Below are positions 50,746-59,111 of a DNA stretch of 64,000 nt, piece after piece. Position numbers and translations under genes: made by a program. Location of the stretch: positions 62,001 to 126,000 of the forward strand of contig NZ_JAAIYA010000003.1 of assembly GCF_010894405.1 (NCBI RefSeq), read 5' to 3'. Below the pieces are notes generated by a model. The model ran no database searches. It was not told where the DNA came from and worked only from the letters and a program-made list of their open reading frames with translations. The stretch comes from Pyxidicoccus caerfyrddinensis (GTDB lineage: Bacteria; Myxococcota; Myxococcia; Myxococcales; Myxococcaceae). Positions within the stretch are counted from its first letter, which is position 1, and each line of letters begins with the position of its first letter.

Positions 50746-51657
50746 ATGGACTACCAGGCGATTCTCGACGAAGTGATGGCAGCGGTCCGACCCGTGATTG
50801 GCCAGGGACGCGTCGCCAACTACATCCCCGCGCTCGCGGCGGTGGACCCGGGCCGCTTCGGCATGGCGCTGGCCACCGTGGACGGCGATGTCTACGGCGT
50901 CGGCGACTGGCGCGTCCCCTTCTCCGTCCAGAGCATCTCCAAGGTCTTCACCCTCGCCCTCACCCTGGCCCGCGACGGTGACGCCGTCTGGCGCCGCGTG
51001 GGCAAGGAGCCCTCGGGCAATCCCTTCAACTCCCTCGTCCAGCTCGAATACGAGCAGGGCATCCCCCGCAACCCGTTCATCAACGCGGGCGCGCTCGTCA
51101 TCACCGACCGGTTGCTCCGCCTCACCGGCGACGCCCGCGGCGTGCTGCGCGACTTCCTCCGCGCGGAGAGCGGCAACCCCACGCTCGACTTCGACCCCGG
51201 CGTCGCCGCGTCCGAGGCCGAGCACGGCCACCGCAACTCCGCCCTGGCCCACTTCATGGCCAGCTACGGCAACATCGAGAACCCCGTCCCCCAGGTGCTG
51301 GAGCACTACTTCTGGCAGTGCTCCCTCACCGCGAGCTGCGCGGACCTCGCCCGCGCCTGTGGCTTCCTCGCGCGCCACGGCCAGCGCGCCAGCGGGGAGC
51401 GCCTGCTCACGCGCAGCCAGGCCAAGCAGGTCAACGCGGTGATGCTCACCTGCGGCACCTACGATGCCGCGGGCGAGTTCGCCTACCGCGTCGGCCTGCC
51501 CGGCAAGAGCGGCGTGGGGGGCGGCATCATCGCCGTCATCCCCAACCGCTGCGGCCTCTGCGTGTGGAGCCCCGGGCTGGATGCACGGGGCAACTCCGTG
51601 GCCGGTGTGGAGGCGCTGGACCGCTTCACCACCCTCACCGGCCTCTCGGTGTTCTGA
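50746..51657 (+). CDS. glsA: Glutaminase (GlsA family)
   Basis: A 303-residue serine-dependent beta-lactamase-fold glutaminase that hydrolyses glutamine to glutamate and ammonia. The catalytic SxxK is Ser63-Ile-Ser-Lys66 (FSVQSISKVF). Other family features: NPFNSLVQLEYEQG, RNPFINAGALV, GHRNSALAHFM, and GLPGKSGVGGGIIAV near the end. The start is ATG 50746; an in-frame GTG at 50731 is possible. It is not part of the Zorya operon but starts close behind it, so some read-through may occur. Confidence 0.95.
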   Translation: MDYQAILDEVMAAVRPVIGQGRVANYIPALAAVDPGRFGMALATVDGDVYGVGDWRVPFSVQSISKVFTLALTLARDGDAVWRRVGKEPSGNPFNSLVQLEYEQGIPRNPFINAGALVITDRLLRLTGDARGVLRDFLRAESGNPTLDFDPGVAASEAEHGHRNSALAHFMASYGNIENPVPQVLEHYFWQCSLTASCADLARACGFLARHGQRASGERLLTRSQAKQVNAVMLTCGTYDAAGEFAYRVGLPGKSGVGGGIIAVIPNRCGLCVWSPGLDARGNSVAGVEALDRFTTLTGLSVF

Positions 51658-51669
51658 GGCCCCGCGGGC

Positions 51670-53199
51670 TCACGTCATCCGGGACGGGTACGGATAGAAG
51701 AAGTGCGGCGTGACGTCTCCCCGGTGCCGGATGAAGAGCGGGCCCCACGACGGGTTCTGGTCGTGCATCTGCTTCAGCAGCCGAATCATCCGGTCGAAGA
51801 TTCTCTTCACGTCGGCCTCTCCGGCCAGCGCGGCCGTGACACCCGCCGCCACCAGGTGCGCGGCGTAGATGCCCTCGGTGACGCGCTCGGAGAGCGTCCC
51901 CACGCCGGTGACGAGCAGGCGGCGCATGTCCTCCACCTTCAGCTCGTCCCGGTTGCGCCAGTTCTGGATGGAGCCCAGGGCATGTCCCTCGAGCGCCTCC
52001 AGCTTGTGCATGACAATCGTGTCCGCGACCAGCCGGGCGGACTTGCGTGCATCGTCGGGGGACACCTTCTGTCCCGCGAGCACGAGCTCCGCGGGAACCA
52101 GGTCCTTCTCCGTCTCCGCGAGGATGGCTTGAGACCACGCCCCTGCCTGGTCGAAGCGCAGGCGCGAGACGGTGTAGCCCGCCAGGAAGCCCCGGAGGAT
52201 GTCGGCGGGATGCGGGTCCGCCGAGGGCCCCCGGTTGCGCAGCTTCCCGGGCCCACCGAAGGCGAGGCTCAGCCCCCGGAAGTAGCCGATGAGGCCGATG
52301 CCCGCCGCCGGCCCCATGTTGAGGATGCCGAGGACGTCGGACGCCGTCTCGTCGATGCGCTCGCTCCAGTAGTTCCCCAGCGCGGGGAGCCCTTCCGCGG
52401 CGAGGCGGTCGTGCACCGCGTTGGCGAGCTCCTCAGGCAGCCCCACGTCGGCGTGGAGGATGTCGTGCCCGCCCACCTCGTGCCCGAGCGCGGCCCAGGC
52501 CAGCAGGCCCGCCCTCGCGTGCGCCGGGGGAAGGTTGACGATGCCGGCGTCCATCTCCAGCACGGCGTTCGTCACGTCCACCGGCCACGTGTACGGCCCG
52601 AAGTCGGGGTTGCCCCACTTCACCAGCGGGGGGATGACGCCCAGGTCGGGTGGCTTCACACCCCGGCGGTCCTCGGCGCTGAGGAAGCCGTCATACAAGT
52701 CACTCACCACCTCCTCGAAGGCGTCCGTTGCGACGAGCAGGTAGTTCTCCCCGTTCTGGAGGATGGTGTGCGCCGCGTCGAGCAGGAGCCCCGCCTCGCG
52801 CTCGCGGTTGGGGTCTCTCAGCAGCACGTCCGAGTAACCCTGGGGCCCGAGCTGGTCCAGGATGACCAGGAAGGGCACCAGGACGGCCTCGCGATAGAGC
52901 GGCGGCAGGGTGACCCGGGCCGCTTCGAGGCGGCCCCGGAGCTGGTTGTAGTCGAGCGGCTCCGGCGGACCCGGGTCGGTGTCCTGCGCGGCCAGCACGA
53001 TGTCCTGGATGCAGGCGGGCAGGTTGCGGAGGTCCACGACGGGGGCCTCGCCTGCTCTGCGCGCATCGGTTCGTGACCGACCGGTGGATACCGGACGGGT
53101 AGCGATGTCCCCACCGAGCAGCTTGTTGGCCTTCGTTGCGGTGCGCCCCGACGGGGAAACACTTCGTCTGCTCTTCCGACCCTTCTCCTGCCTTGCCAT
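51670..53199 (-). CDS. Putative HExxxH zincin
   Basis: A 509-residue protein without signal peptide. It contains LGHEVGGHDIL at about 239-249: His240, Glu241 and His245, i.e. HExxxH rather than HExxH. A downstream Glu (Glu284, in SERIDETASDVLG) could be the third zinc ligand, as in gluzincins. HExxxH active sites are known in a few peptidases such as tyrosine carboxypeptidases. The basic N-terminus (RKSRRS, RTATKANK) may bind nucleic acid. GGAGG precedes the ATG at 53199. I do not recognise the family. Confidence 0.75.
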   Translation of the reverse strand: MARQEKGRKSRRSVSPSGRTATKANKLLGGDIATRPVSTGRSRTDARRAGEAPVVDLRNLPACIQDIVLAAQDTDPGPPEPLDYNQLRGRLEAARVTLPPLYREAVLVPFLVILDQLGPQGYSDVLLRDPNREREAGLLLDAAHTILQNGENYLLVATDAFEEVVSDLYDGFLSAEDRRGVKPPDLGVIPPLVKWGNPDFGPYTWPVDVTNAVLEMDAGIVNLPPAHARAGLLAWAALGHEVGGHDILHADVGLPEELANAVHDRLAAEGLPALGNYWSERIDETASDVLGILNMGPAAGIGLIGYFRGLSLAFGGPGKLRNRGPSADPHPADILRGFLAGYTVSRLRFDQAGAWSQAILAETEKDLVPAELVLAGQKVSPDDARKSARLVADTIVMHKLEALEGHALGSIQNWRNRDELKVEDMRRLLVTGVGTLSERVTEGIYAAHLVAAGVTAALAGEADVKRIFDRMIRLLKQMHDQNPSWGPLFIRHRGDVTPHFFYPYPSRMT

Positions 53200-53393
53200 G
53201 ACCACCTCCACGCTCGCGCGAAGGTGGGAAGCGGACCGCCCCAGGCACACTGGCTCGCGGGGCACTCGGAGTGCTCGCGTCCACACGGCTTCCGGCCCGA
53301 GGGGACGTGAAGCGCGGCGAAGGAAACCCGTGGGGGTCGTTCTCCTGTGCGACCGCCTCCGAATTCCCGGGGCGGAGCTGAGAGGTCACGCAC

Positions 53394-53774
53394 ATGAAGC
53401 TCGCGAAGATGGCGATGATGCTTCCGTTGTTGGCGCTGGCTCCCGCGGTGGCGCAGGCCGGGACGAAGTGCAGCACGACCGCGACGGTGGACGCGACGAA
53501 CCGGTGGGCGCGGGGCGCGCTGGGCTCCGTGCGCAACAGCGCCGAGGCCACGTCGCTCATCTATTGCATCACCTACTCGTGGGGCTACGCCTTCTGTAGC
53601 GCCCGCGACGCCGCGAACGTCACCGGCAGCTGCGGCACCAGCGACCCGGCCTACATCAACGTCCTCAACTCCATGACGGATGACGCGTACGTGTACTTCG
53701 CGTGGGATGCGGCGGGCACGTGCACCACCATGGTGGTGGAGAGCATGTCCTGCCTGGACCCCAAGTCGCACTGA
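53394..53774 (+). CDS. Small secreted Cys-containing protein
   Basis: A 126-residue protein with a good signal peptide (APAVAQAG, cleavage near 21). Six cysteines (two near the start, CITYSWGYAFC, SCG, TCTT and SCLD) suggest disulfides. No known domain. It may be a surface or extracellular protein and is a candidate substrate for a DsbA-like enzyme such as that at 9576. It is 17 bases before the next gene. Confidence 0.7.
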   Translation: MKLAKMAMMLPLLALAPAVAQAGTKCSTTATVDATNRWARGALGSVRNSAEATSLIYCITYSWGYAFCSARDAANVTGSCGTSDPAYINVLNSMTDDAYVYFAWDAAGTCTTMVVESMSCLDPKSH

Positions 53775-53791
53775 GCCCGAGCCTCACGCCC

Positions 53792-54316
53792 ATGCGCCTG
53801 TCATTGATGGGAGGCTGGCTGCTCAGCGTCGCCCTCGCGGGCATGGGCGGGTATGGCCTGGCCCGGAGCACGGACTCCGGGCCGGTGCCCCAACAAGGCC
53901 CCGACCTCCAGACGCAGCTGGAGCAGCAGCGAGCCCTGCTCGTCTCGCTGCGGGCCCAGGTGGGCGCGCTGGATTCACGCCTCACGGAGCTGGCCCGCGC
54001 TCCGTCCGTCGCACCTCTGCCCACGGCCTCCTCGCCACTGCCTGCCGCCACGGCCCTGGCGGCACCTCCCGAGGCGGAAGTCGATGAAGAGGCCCGGGAG
54101 CGAGCGCGCGTGGAAGCGGAGGCCCTCGTGTCGCGAGGCGAGCGCATGGTGGAGTCCGCGCTGAGCACGGGGCGCTGGCGGCAGGAGGACATGCTCTCGC
54201 TGCGCGCCCTGCTACCCGGGATGCCCAAGACCCAGCGCGAGGCCATGCTGAGCCGGCTCATCACCGCCTACAATGAGGGGCGGCTCACCCAGGAGGAAAC
54301 CGGACCGCTCTTCTGA
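53792..54316 (+). CDS. Membrane-anchored coiled-coil protein
   Basis: A 174-residue protein with an N-terminal hydrophobic segment (residues 5-24), a coiled coil near 37-66 (LEQQRALLVSLRAQVGALDSRLTEL), an alanine/proline-rich spacer (67-90) and a helical C-terminal domain (ARERARVEAEALVSRGERMVESAL). It may be an envelope scaffold. There is no known family. It closely follows the secreted Cys-rich protein gene and is probably co-transcribed. Confidence 0.65.
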   Translation: MRLSLMGGWLLSVALAGMGGYGLARSTDSGPVPQQGPDLQTQLEQQRALLVSLRAQVGALDSRLTELARAPSVAPLPTASSPLPAATALAAPPEAEVDEEARERARVEAEALVSRGERMVESALSTGRWRQEDMLSLRALLPGMPKTQREAMLSRLITAYNEGRLTQEETGPLF

Positions 54317-54332
54317 GCCAGCGACCGCTGGC
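54317..54332. terminator. Compact convergent hairpin
   Basis: GCCAGC (54317-54322) pairs with GCTGGC (54327-54332) around GACC, starting immediately after the stop of the coiled-coil gene and before the convergent FabI-like gene. Confidence 0.5.
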
Positions 54333-54343
54333 GGTGGGCGCAG

Positions 54344-55180
54344 TCAGGGATTCAGGACCAGGTCCATCAGCCGCAGCGTCATGCCTCCGGTGAAGTCGAT
54401 GGTGGCGCCGTTGAACCACGCGGCGTCATCACCGACGAGCACGCTGACGAAGCGGGCCACCTCCTCCACCGTGCACATGCGCCCGGCCGGATGCATCCGC
54501 GCGTGCGCGGCCTCCAGCCGTACCAGCGCCTCCGGCGAGTACACGTGCTTCAGCGCGGGCGTCATCACCGTGGCGAACTTGAGCAGGTTGACGCGGTGCC
54601 CGAGCGGCCCCAATTCCATCGCCAGGTGCTGCACGTACATCTCCAGCGCCGCCTTGGACGCGCTGATGAGCCCGGTGTTGTGCAGGTGGGTTACATCCAG
54701 CGGGTTCTGCAGGCCGAGCAGCCGGGCCTCCGGCGCCAACATGTCCGCGGCCACCAGCGCCTGCGCCCAGTAGATGAACGAGTGCGCCATGGTGTCGAAG
54801 GTGCGGCGGATGCGGCGCGCGTGCAGCCGGTCCTCGCCCTCCGCCAGGAATTGTCCCACGGATGCACCTGCAATCGAGTGGACGAAGAGCTTCACGCTGC
54901 GAGGGCCGGCCACCCGACGCAGTGCCTCCACCCCGGCCTCGGCCGCCTCCGGCGTGGACGCGTCCGCCTGCCAGAGCACCGCGCGGCGTCCCGCCTCCCG
55001 CACCGAGGCCTCCATCCGCGCGCCGCTGTCCGGGTACCGCCCGCGGTGGACGCCGAAGACGTCCAGTCCGGGCCTGCGCGCCACCGCCTCCGAGATGGCG
55101 GCGCCCGAGCCCGATGAGGCTCCCAGGACGAGCGCCCACTGCGAGGCGCCCGCGCCCTCATCCTCCTCCATACCGCTCAT
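54344..55180 (-). CDS. FabI-like SDR lacking catalytic tyrosine
   Basis: A 278-residue SDR. The N-terminus has VLGASSGSGAAI, and FVHSIAGASVG recalls the FabI HSI motif. The segment containing SKAALEMYVQHLAMELG aligns with the FabI lysine region (Lys176), but the YxxxxxxK tyrosine position is Thr169, and the classical YxxxK position is Ile172; thus the acid/base Tyr is missing. C-terminal FTGGMTLRLM replaces VDGG. It could be an enoyl or ketoacyl reductase with another mechanism or a non-catalytic partner. Starts at 55180, six bases after the acyltransferase, as the last gene of the operon. Confidence 0.82.
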   Translation of the reverse strand: MSGMEEDEGAGASQWALVLGASSGSGAAISEAVARRPGLDVFGVHRGRYPDSGARMEASVREAGRRAVLWQADASTPEAAEAGVEALRRVAGPRSVKLFVHSIAGASVGQFLAEGEDRLHARRIRRTFDTMAHSFIYWAQALVAADMLAPEARLLGLQNPLDVTHLHNTGLISASKAALEMYVQHLAMELGPLGHRVNLLKFATVMTPALKHVYSPEALVRLEAAHARMHPAGRMCTVEEVARFVSVLVGDDAAWFNGATIDFTGGMTLRLMDLVLNP

Positions 55181-55186
55181 ACCCCT

Positions 55187-55957
55187 CTACCTTCCCAGGC
55201 CCCTGCCGCGCTCCGCCGGCCGCTCGCGCGCACTATCCAGCAACGACTGCACCGCACCCGCCACCTCGTGGTGTGCCGCCAGCAGCGCGGCCCTGTCGCC
55301 CGCGTCGAAGCCGGGCTCCAGGTGGCGCGTCAACGGCTCGCCCACCCACTGCGTCATCTTCACGGGGAAGGGCAGGGAGAAGGGCCACACGCCCGTCGCG
55401 CCCACGCCCAGCCACAACGGCAGCCGTGCCGGCATCCCCACCCGCCGTCCTAACGCATAGCCGTCGTTGAGGCCCAGGTACGCATCGTCCATGCCGCTTC
55501 CACCCACGGGGACAATCGGCAGCCGGTAGCGCACCGCCAGCCGCAGGTAGCCCAGCCGCTCGCCCCAGTCCACGCGGTAGCGATTGCGGAAGCTCCGGCA
55601 GCCCTCGCGCGTGCCCCCGGGCTGCAGCAGCACGTGCTCGCCGCGCGCCACCGCCTCCGCCAGTCGCGGGTCATCCCCGGTGACGAAGCCCAGTCCGTCC
55701 GCCACCGCGCGCATGCCGGGAAGCCGGTCGAAGGCGCCGTGGGCCACGCCGTGCGGCAGGTAGCCCAGGCGCTCGTGCAGCGTCACCGTCAGCATGCACA
55801 GGTCCACCGCCAGGGGGCGCCCGTGGTAGCCGACGATGAGCTTCGCGCCGGGGCGCAAGAGCGGCTCCAGGTTCACGACCTCGTAGCGGTGGTAGCGGCG
55901 GAGCAGCCGGAAGGTGGCCAGCCACGTGGCCAGCGGCAGGCCGCCCGCGCGCTTCAT
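55187..55957 (-). CDS. Lysophospholipid acyltransferase-like protein
   Basis: A 256-residue acyltransferase (TMEM68/DGAT-like). It has VGYHGRPLAVDL instead of HX4D (His and Asp separated by more), and LLQPGGTREGCRSF for the PGG motif. The start is ATG 55957, overlapping the KASIII-like stop. It may transfer acyl chains to lysolipid, alcohol or another acceptor. The product of the coupled KASIII and patatin proteins is a possible donor or acceptor. Confidence 0.82.
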   Translation of the reverse strand: MKRAGGLPLATWLATFRLLRRYHRYEVVNLEPLLRPGAKLIVGYHGRPLAVDLCMLTVTLHERLGYLPHGVAHGAFDRLPGMRAVADGLGFVTGDDPRLAEAVARGEHVLLQPGGTREGCRSFRNRYRVDWGERLGYLRLAVRYRLPIVPVGGSGMDDAYLGLNDGYALGRRVGMPARLPLWLGVGATGVWPFSLPFPVKMTQWVGEPLTRHLEPGFDAGDRAALLAAHHEVAGAVQSLLDSARERPAERGRGLGR

Positions 55958-56922
55958 CCGCCCACCCGGTACAGCACCGCGCCGTGCGCCACGCCCGCGC
56001 CCACGCCCACCAGCAGAATCCTGTCCCCGGGCTTCACCGGCCGCGTGCGCAGGAGCCTGTCCAGCCCCACGCCCAGCGACGCCGAGCCCACGCTGCCCAC
56101 CGTGTCCACCACGCGCACGCTCCGCTCCAGCGTCACGTCCATGGCCCCGAGGATGGCCTCCAGCATGCTCCCGTTGGGCTGGTGCGTGAGCACCCACTCC
56201 ACGTCGCCCAGTGCGACGTTGGCTTCCGTCAGCACCGAGCGCGCGGCGCCCAGCAGCGCGTCCAGCGCCACGCGTGTCATCTCCTTGCTGGGCGTGAGGA
56301 AGCGCATCCGCTCCGGCTTGCCGGTGGCGTGCGGGTTCTCCAGCACCACGTCCGTGGGCAGCGTGCCGTCGTTGCCCAGGGCCACGCCCAGCACGCCCTC
56401 GCCGGGGCGCCCCGCGCCGAGCACCGCCGCGGCCGCCGCGTCGCCCAGCACCAGGTACGGACGCGGGTCCTCCGGCGTGGTGGTGCGCGACAGCAACTCC
56501 ACCGAGACGATGCCCACCGGCCCCCAGCCCGTCGCCACCGAGCGCGCCGCCAGGTCAAAGGCGCTCAAGAAACCCATGCACGCGTTGCTCAGGTCCATGG
56601 CGTCACAGGTGCCGGCGAGCCCCAGCGCCGCCGCCACGCGGTTGGCGGTGGCGGGCGTGGTGACGTCGCCGCCCATGGAGGTGACGCAGAGGATGCGGCG
56701 CAGCGCCCGGGCCTCCAGCCCCGCCGCCTCCAGCGCGCCGCGCAGCGCGGTGGCCGCCACGTCCGCGGCCTTCGTGCCCGGCGGCGCGAAGTGCCGGGTG
56801 TGGATGCCCGTCTTCTTCTCCACCTCCGCGGCATCGCGGCCCACGCGCGCGCACAGCTCCGCCGTCGTCACGGCCGGGCCGGGGAGGACGTGCGCGGTGC
56901 CGAGGATGCGGACGGGAATCAT
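55954..56922 (-). CDS. KASIII-like (FabH/OleA type) thiolase-fold enzyme
   Basis: A 322-residue ketoacyl synthase III-like protein. Catalytic Cys115 (DLSNACMGFLSAF) and His247 (LTHQPNGSML) are present. The third residue, usually Asn in NTSAAS, is Ser277 (VGSVGSASLG). Such a change is found in enzymes that acylate or do non-canonical condensation. It overlaps the patatin-like gene by four bases (ATGA) and the acyltransferase gene likewise. Confidence 0.87.
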   Translation of the reverse strand: MIPVRILGTAHVLPGPAVTTAELCARVGRDAAEVEKKTGIHTRHFAPPGTKAADVAATALRGALEAAGLEARALRRILCVTSMGGDVTTPATANRVAAALGLAGTCDAMDLSNACMGFLSAFDLAARSVATGWGPVGIVSVELLSRTTTPEDPRPYLVLGDAAAAAVLGAGRPGEGVLGVALGNDGTLPTDVVLENPHATGKPERMRFLTPSKEMTRVALDALLGAARSVLTEANVALGDVEWVLTHQPNGSMLEAILGAMDVTLERSVRVVDTVGSVGSASLGVGLDRLLRTRPVKPGDRILLVGVGAGVAHGAVLYRVGG

Positions 56923-58832
56923 GCCGCCCGCCTTCCGCCGGGGTGGGGCTCCTGGGGACAAGCGCGCGTCCTCACGCGGCACCAGAGCGCCTTCAGTTCC
57001 TCCAGCTTCTGGGCCAGCGCGCCGTCCGCTGCCGCGCGGTCGAGGATGTCCCGCGCGCGGGCGAAGTCCATGGCCGTGAGCAGCGGCAGCTCCGCCGAGG
57101 GGATGTCATAGCTGACGTCCGCCAGCAGCGACTCCGAGTCCCCGCTGCGGTGCAGCAGCAGCACGCCGCTGGCCACCAGGTCCAGCGCCCGCGACACCGG
57201 GTTGAGGCCCGCGAGGAAGCGGCCCAGCCCCGTGCGCGGCATGAAGGCCGAGTCGCGGACGCCGAAGGGGAAGATGTTGCTGGAGAAGATGAGGTCCGCG
57301 CCCGCGCCCAGCAGCACGTTGGCCGGCACCATGCTGGTGAAGGCGCCGTCCACGTACCGCGCGGGAGGCACCAGCGTGGGGGCGAAGACGCCGGGCGCCG
57401 AGCCGCTGGCGCGCACGCCCATCGCCACCGGGCCGTGCTCCAGTGCCACGCAGTGCCCGCTCGTCAGGTCCGTCGCCACCGGCAGGAAGCGGATGGACAG
57501 CTCCTCCAGCGAGGTGTCCCCCAAGTCACTCCGCACGAAGCGCTCCAGCGAGTACGACGTCACCATCGCGCCCGTGGCGGCCAGCGAGAGCTGGCGATTC
57601 ACCGCGCGCTCCTCCAGGCGCAACAGCCCCTCCAGTCCGCTCTTCCCGTCCAGCGCGCTGCCGCAGAAGTACGCGCCCACCAGCGAGCCCATGCTGGCGC
57701 TGCTGATGAGGTCGATGGGGATGCCCTGGCCCACCAGCCAGCGCAGGATGAACACGTGGTAGAAACCCCACACGCCGCCGCCGCTGAGCGCCAGCCCCAC
57801 GCGCCGGTGGCTGATGGCCCGCGCCCAGCGCGACAGTGCGTCCTGCTCCGCGTCGCTCAACTCCACGTCCTCCAGGGGGCGCTCGCCCACGGGCAGCCGC
57901 ACCAGCCGCTTCAGCCCCAGCCGCAGCCAGCACGCCGGCAGCACGCGCGTGTCCACGGACAGCTCTGTGTCCCGAGGCAGTCCGCCCAGCGCCGCGCCCC
58001 GGGACGGGTGCTCGGGGTCGATGACCACCGTGGGCAGCACGCGGTGCCCCGGCGTCAGCGGAGGCCGCGCGTGCAGCGGGCCGGGGACCAGCCGCACCGT
58101 CTTTCCCGGCAGTGATGTGTCCGTGACGCGGCAGCCGTCCAGGAAGACGTAGTGCGCGTCATGCTCTCGCGCAACTCGCTGGAGCATGTCCGCATCCACC
58201 TGGCCGGGGACTCCCGGTGCGGGTGCGCAGGCGCGGAGCACGCCGTCCGCGCCCATGGAAACCCCGGTGGCCGGGCCCTCCGCGCGCAGCACCAGCACCC
58301 GGTCCCCGAAGTCCCGGACGAGCACCTTCGCCACCAGCGCGATGAGCGTGGACAGCGGCGCGCCCGGCACGTCGCTCTCGAAGGCCACCACCTCCGCGCT
58401 GGCGTGCAGCGGCTCCTTCCTGGACGGGCCCGCCGCGCGGAGGCCCTGGCCCTGTCGCGGCTCCGCGCGGGCCCGCACCAGCTCCCAGACGGCGTCCCGG
58501 GGAAAGAAGAGGCCGTGCGAGTCGGAGGTCGCCCGCGCGGTGACGGCGTTCTTCCCGCCCATCAGCGCCTCCACGCCCAGCGGCGTGCCCGGCCGCAGCG
58601 TCAGCAGGTGCTCCCCACCCCGGCGCACGTCCAGCTCCCCGTCCAGCAGCAGGAAGAAGCCCTCCGCGTCCCGGTCCTCCTCACACACCACCGCGTCCTT
58701 CGCCCACCAGGCCTCCTGGCCCCGCTCCAGCAACTGCAGCAGCACGGTGTTGCTGGTGTGCCGGAGCGCTGGAGCACGCTTCAGGGCGTAGAGCCTTCGG
58801 CGCTGCACATCGAGGCGCGTGGAGTTTGCCAT
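56919..58832 (-). CDS. Patatin-like phospholipase with cyclic nucleotide-binding domain
   Basis: A 637-residue protein: N-terminal cNMP-binding-like domain (~10-120), a middle region (~130-320), and a C-terminal patatin domain. The patatin site has the oxyanion loop LSGGGVWGFYHV, nucleophile Ser380 in SASMG (first Gly is Ser), and Asp495 in YVDGAF. The layout resembles neuropathy target esterase-like lipases that deacylate phospholipids. It is first in a tightly coupled four-gene operon. The 279-base upstream region has a direct repeat at 58913-58930. The start ATG 58832 is preceded by no strong SD. Confidence 0.9.
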   Translation of the reverse strand: MANSTRLDVQRRRLYALKRAPALRHTSNTVLLQLLERGQEAWWAKDAVVCEEDRDAEGFFLLLDGELDVRRGGEHLLTLRPGTPLGVEALMGGKNAVTARATSDSHGLFFPRDAVWELVRARAEPRQGQGLRAAGPSRKEPLHASAEVVAFESDVPGAPLSTLIALVAKVLVRDFGDRVLVLRAEGPATGVSMGADGVLRACAPAPGVPGQVDADMLQRVAREHDAHYVFLDGCRVTDTSLPGKTVRLVPGPLHARPPLTPGHRVLPTVVIDPEHPSRGAALGGLPRDTELSVDTRVLPACWLRLGLKRLVRLPVGERPLEDVELSDAEQDALSRWARAISHRRVGLALSGGGVWGFYHVFILRWLVGQGIPIDLISSASMGSLVGAYFCGSALDGKSGLEGLLRLEERAVNRQLSLAATGAMVTSYSLERFVRSDLGDTSLEELSIRFLPVATDLTSGHCVALEHGPVAMGVRASGSAPGVFAPTLVPPARYVDGAFTSMVPANVLLGAGADLIFSSNIFPFGVRDSAFMPRTGLGRFLAGLNPVSRALDLVASGVLLLHRSGDSESLLADVSYDIPSAELPLLTAMDFARARDILDRAAADGALAQKLEELKALWCRVRTRACPQEPHPGGRRAA

Positions 58833-59111
58833 TGAGGCTTCAAAGAATAACAAAGCCTCTCTGGCAGCGGATACGGGTCGGAACGGCCCCGTGTCTATTT
58901 TTGCATCGGTATTGCTTGTTTTGCTTGTTTCACGCGGACTCTGGCCGGCCGGGCCCGAAATCCTGTTCCTACTCGCGTGCATACCCGGGTCTCCGGAGCG
59001 CCGTGCGCGGGCCCGGGTGCCGGGCCGACGGCGCCAGATATAGCGGGCGCTCCGGTCCCCTCGAATACCTCTGCGTGGGTAGTGCATCCGGGCGCGGAGC
59101 CCGGAAGGGGC
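58833..59111. promoter_or_regulatory. Upstream region of the patatin operon
   Basis: An AT-rich stretch (58840-58940) includes a perfect tandem repeat TGCTTGTTT at 58913-58921 and 58922-58930, about 80-100 bases upstream of the start. It may be a regulator site. No certain promoter boxes are visible. Confidence 0.4.
59087..59105 (-). terminator. Hairpin after the RND pump gene
   Basis: TCCGGGC (59087-59093) pairs with GCCCGGA (59099-59105) around GCGGA, six bases after the pump stop. No T-run. Confidence 0.5.
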
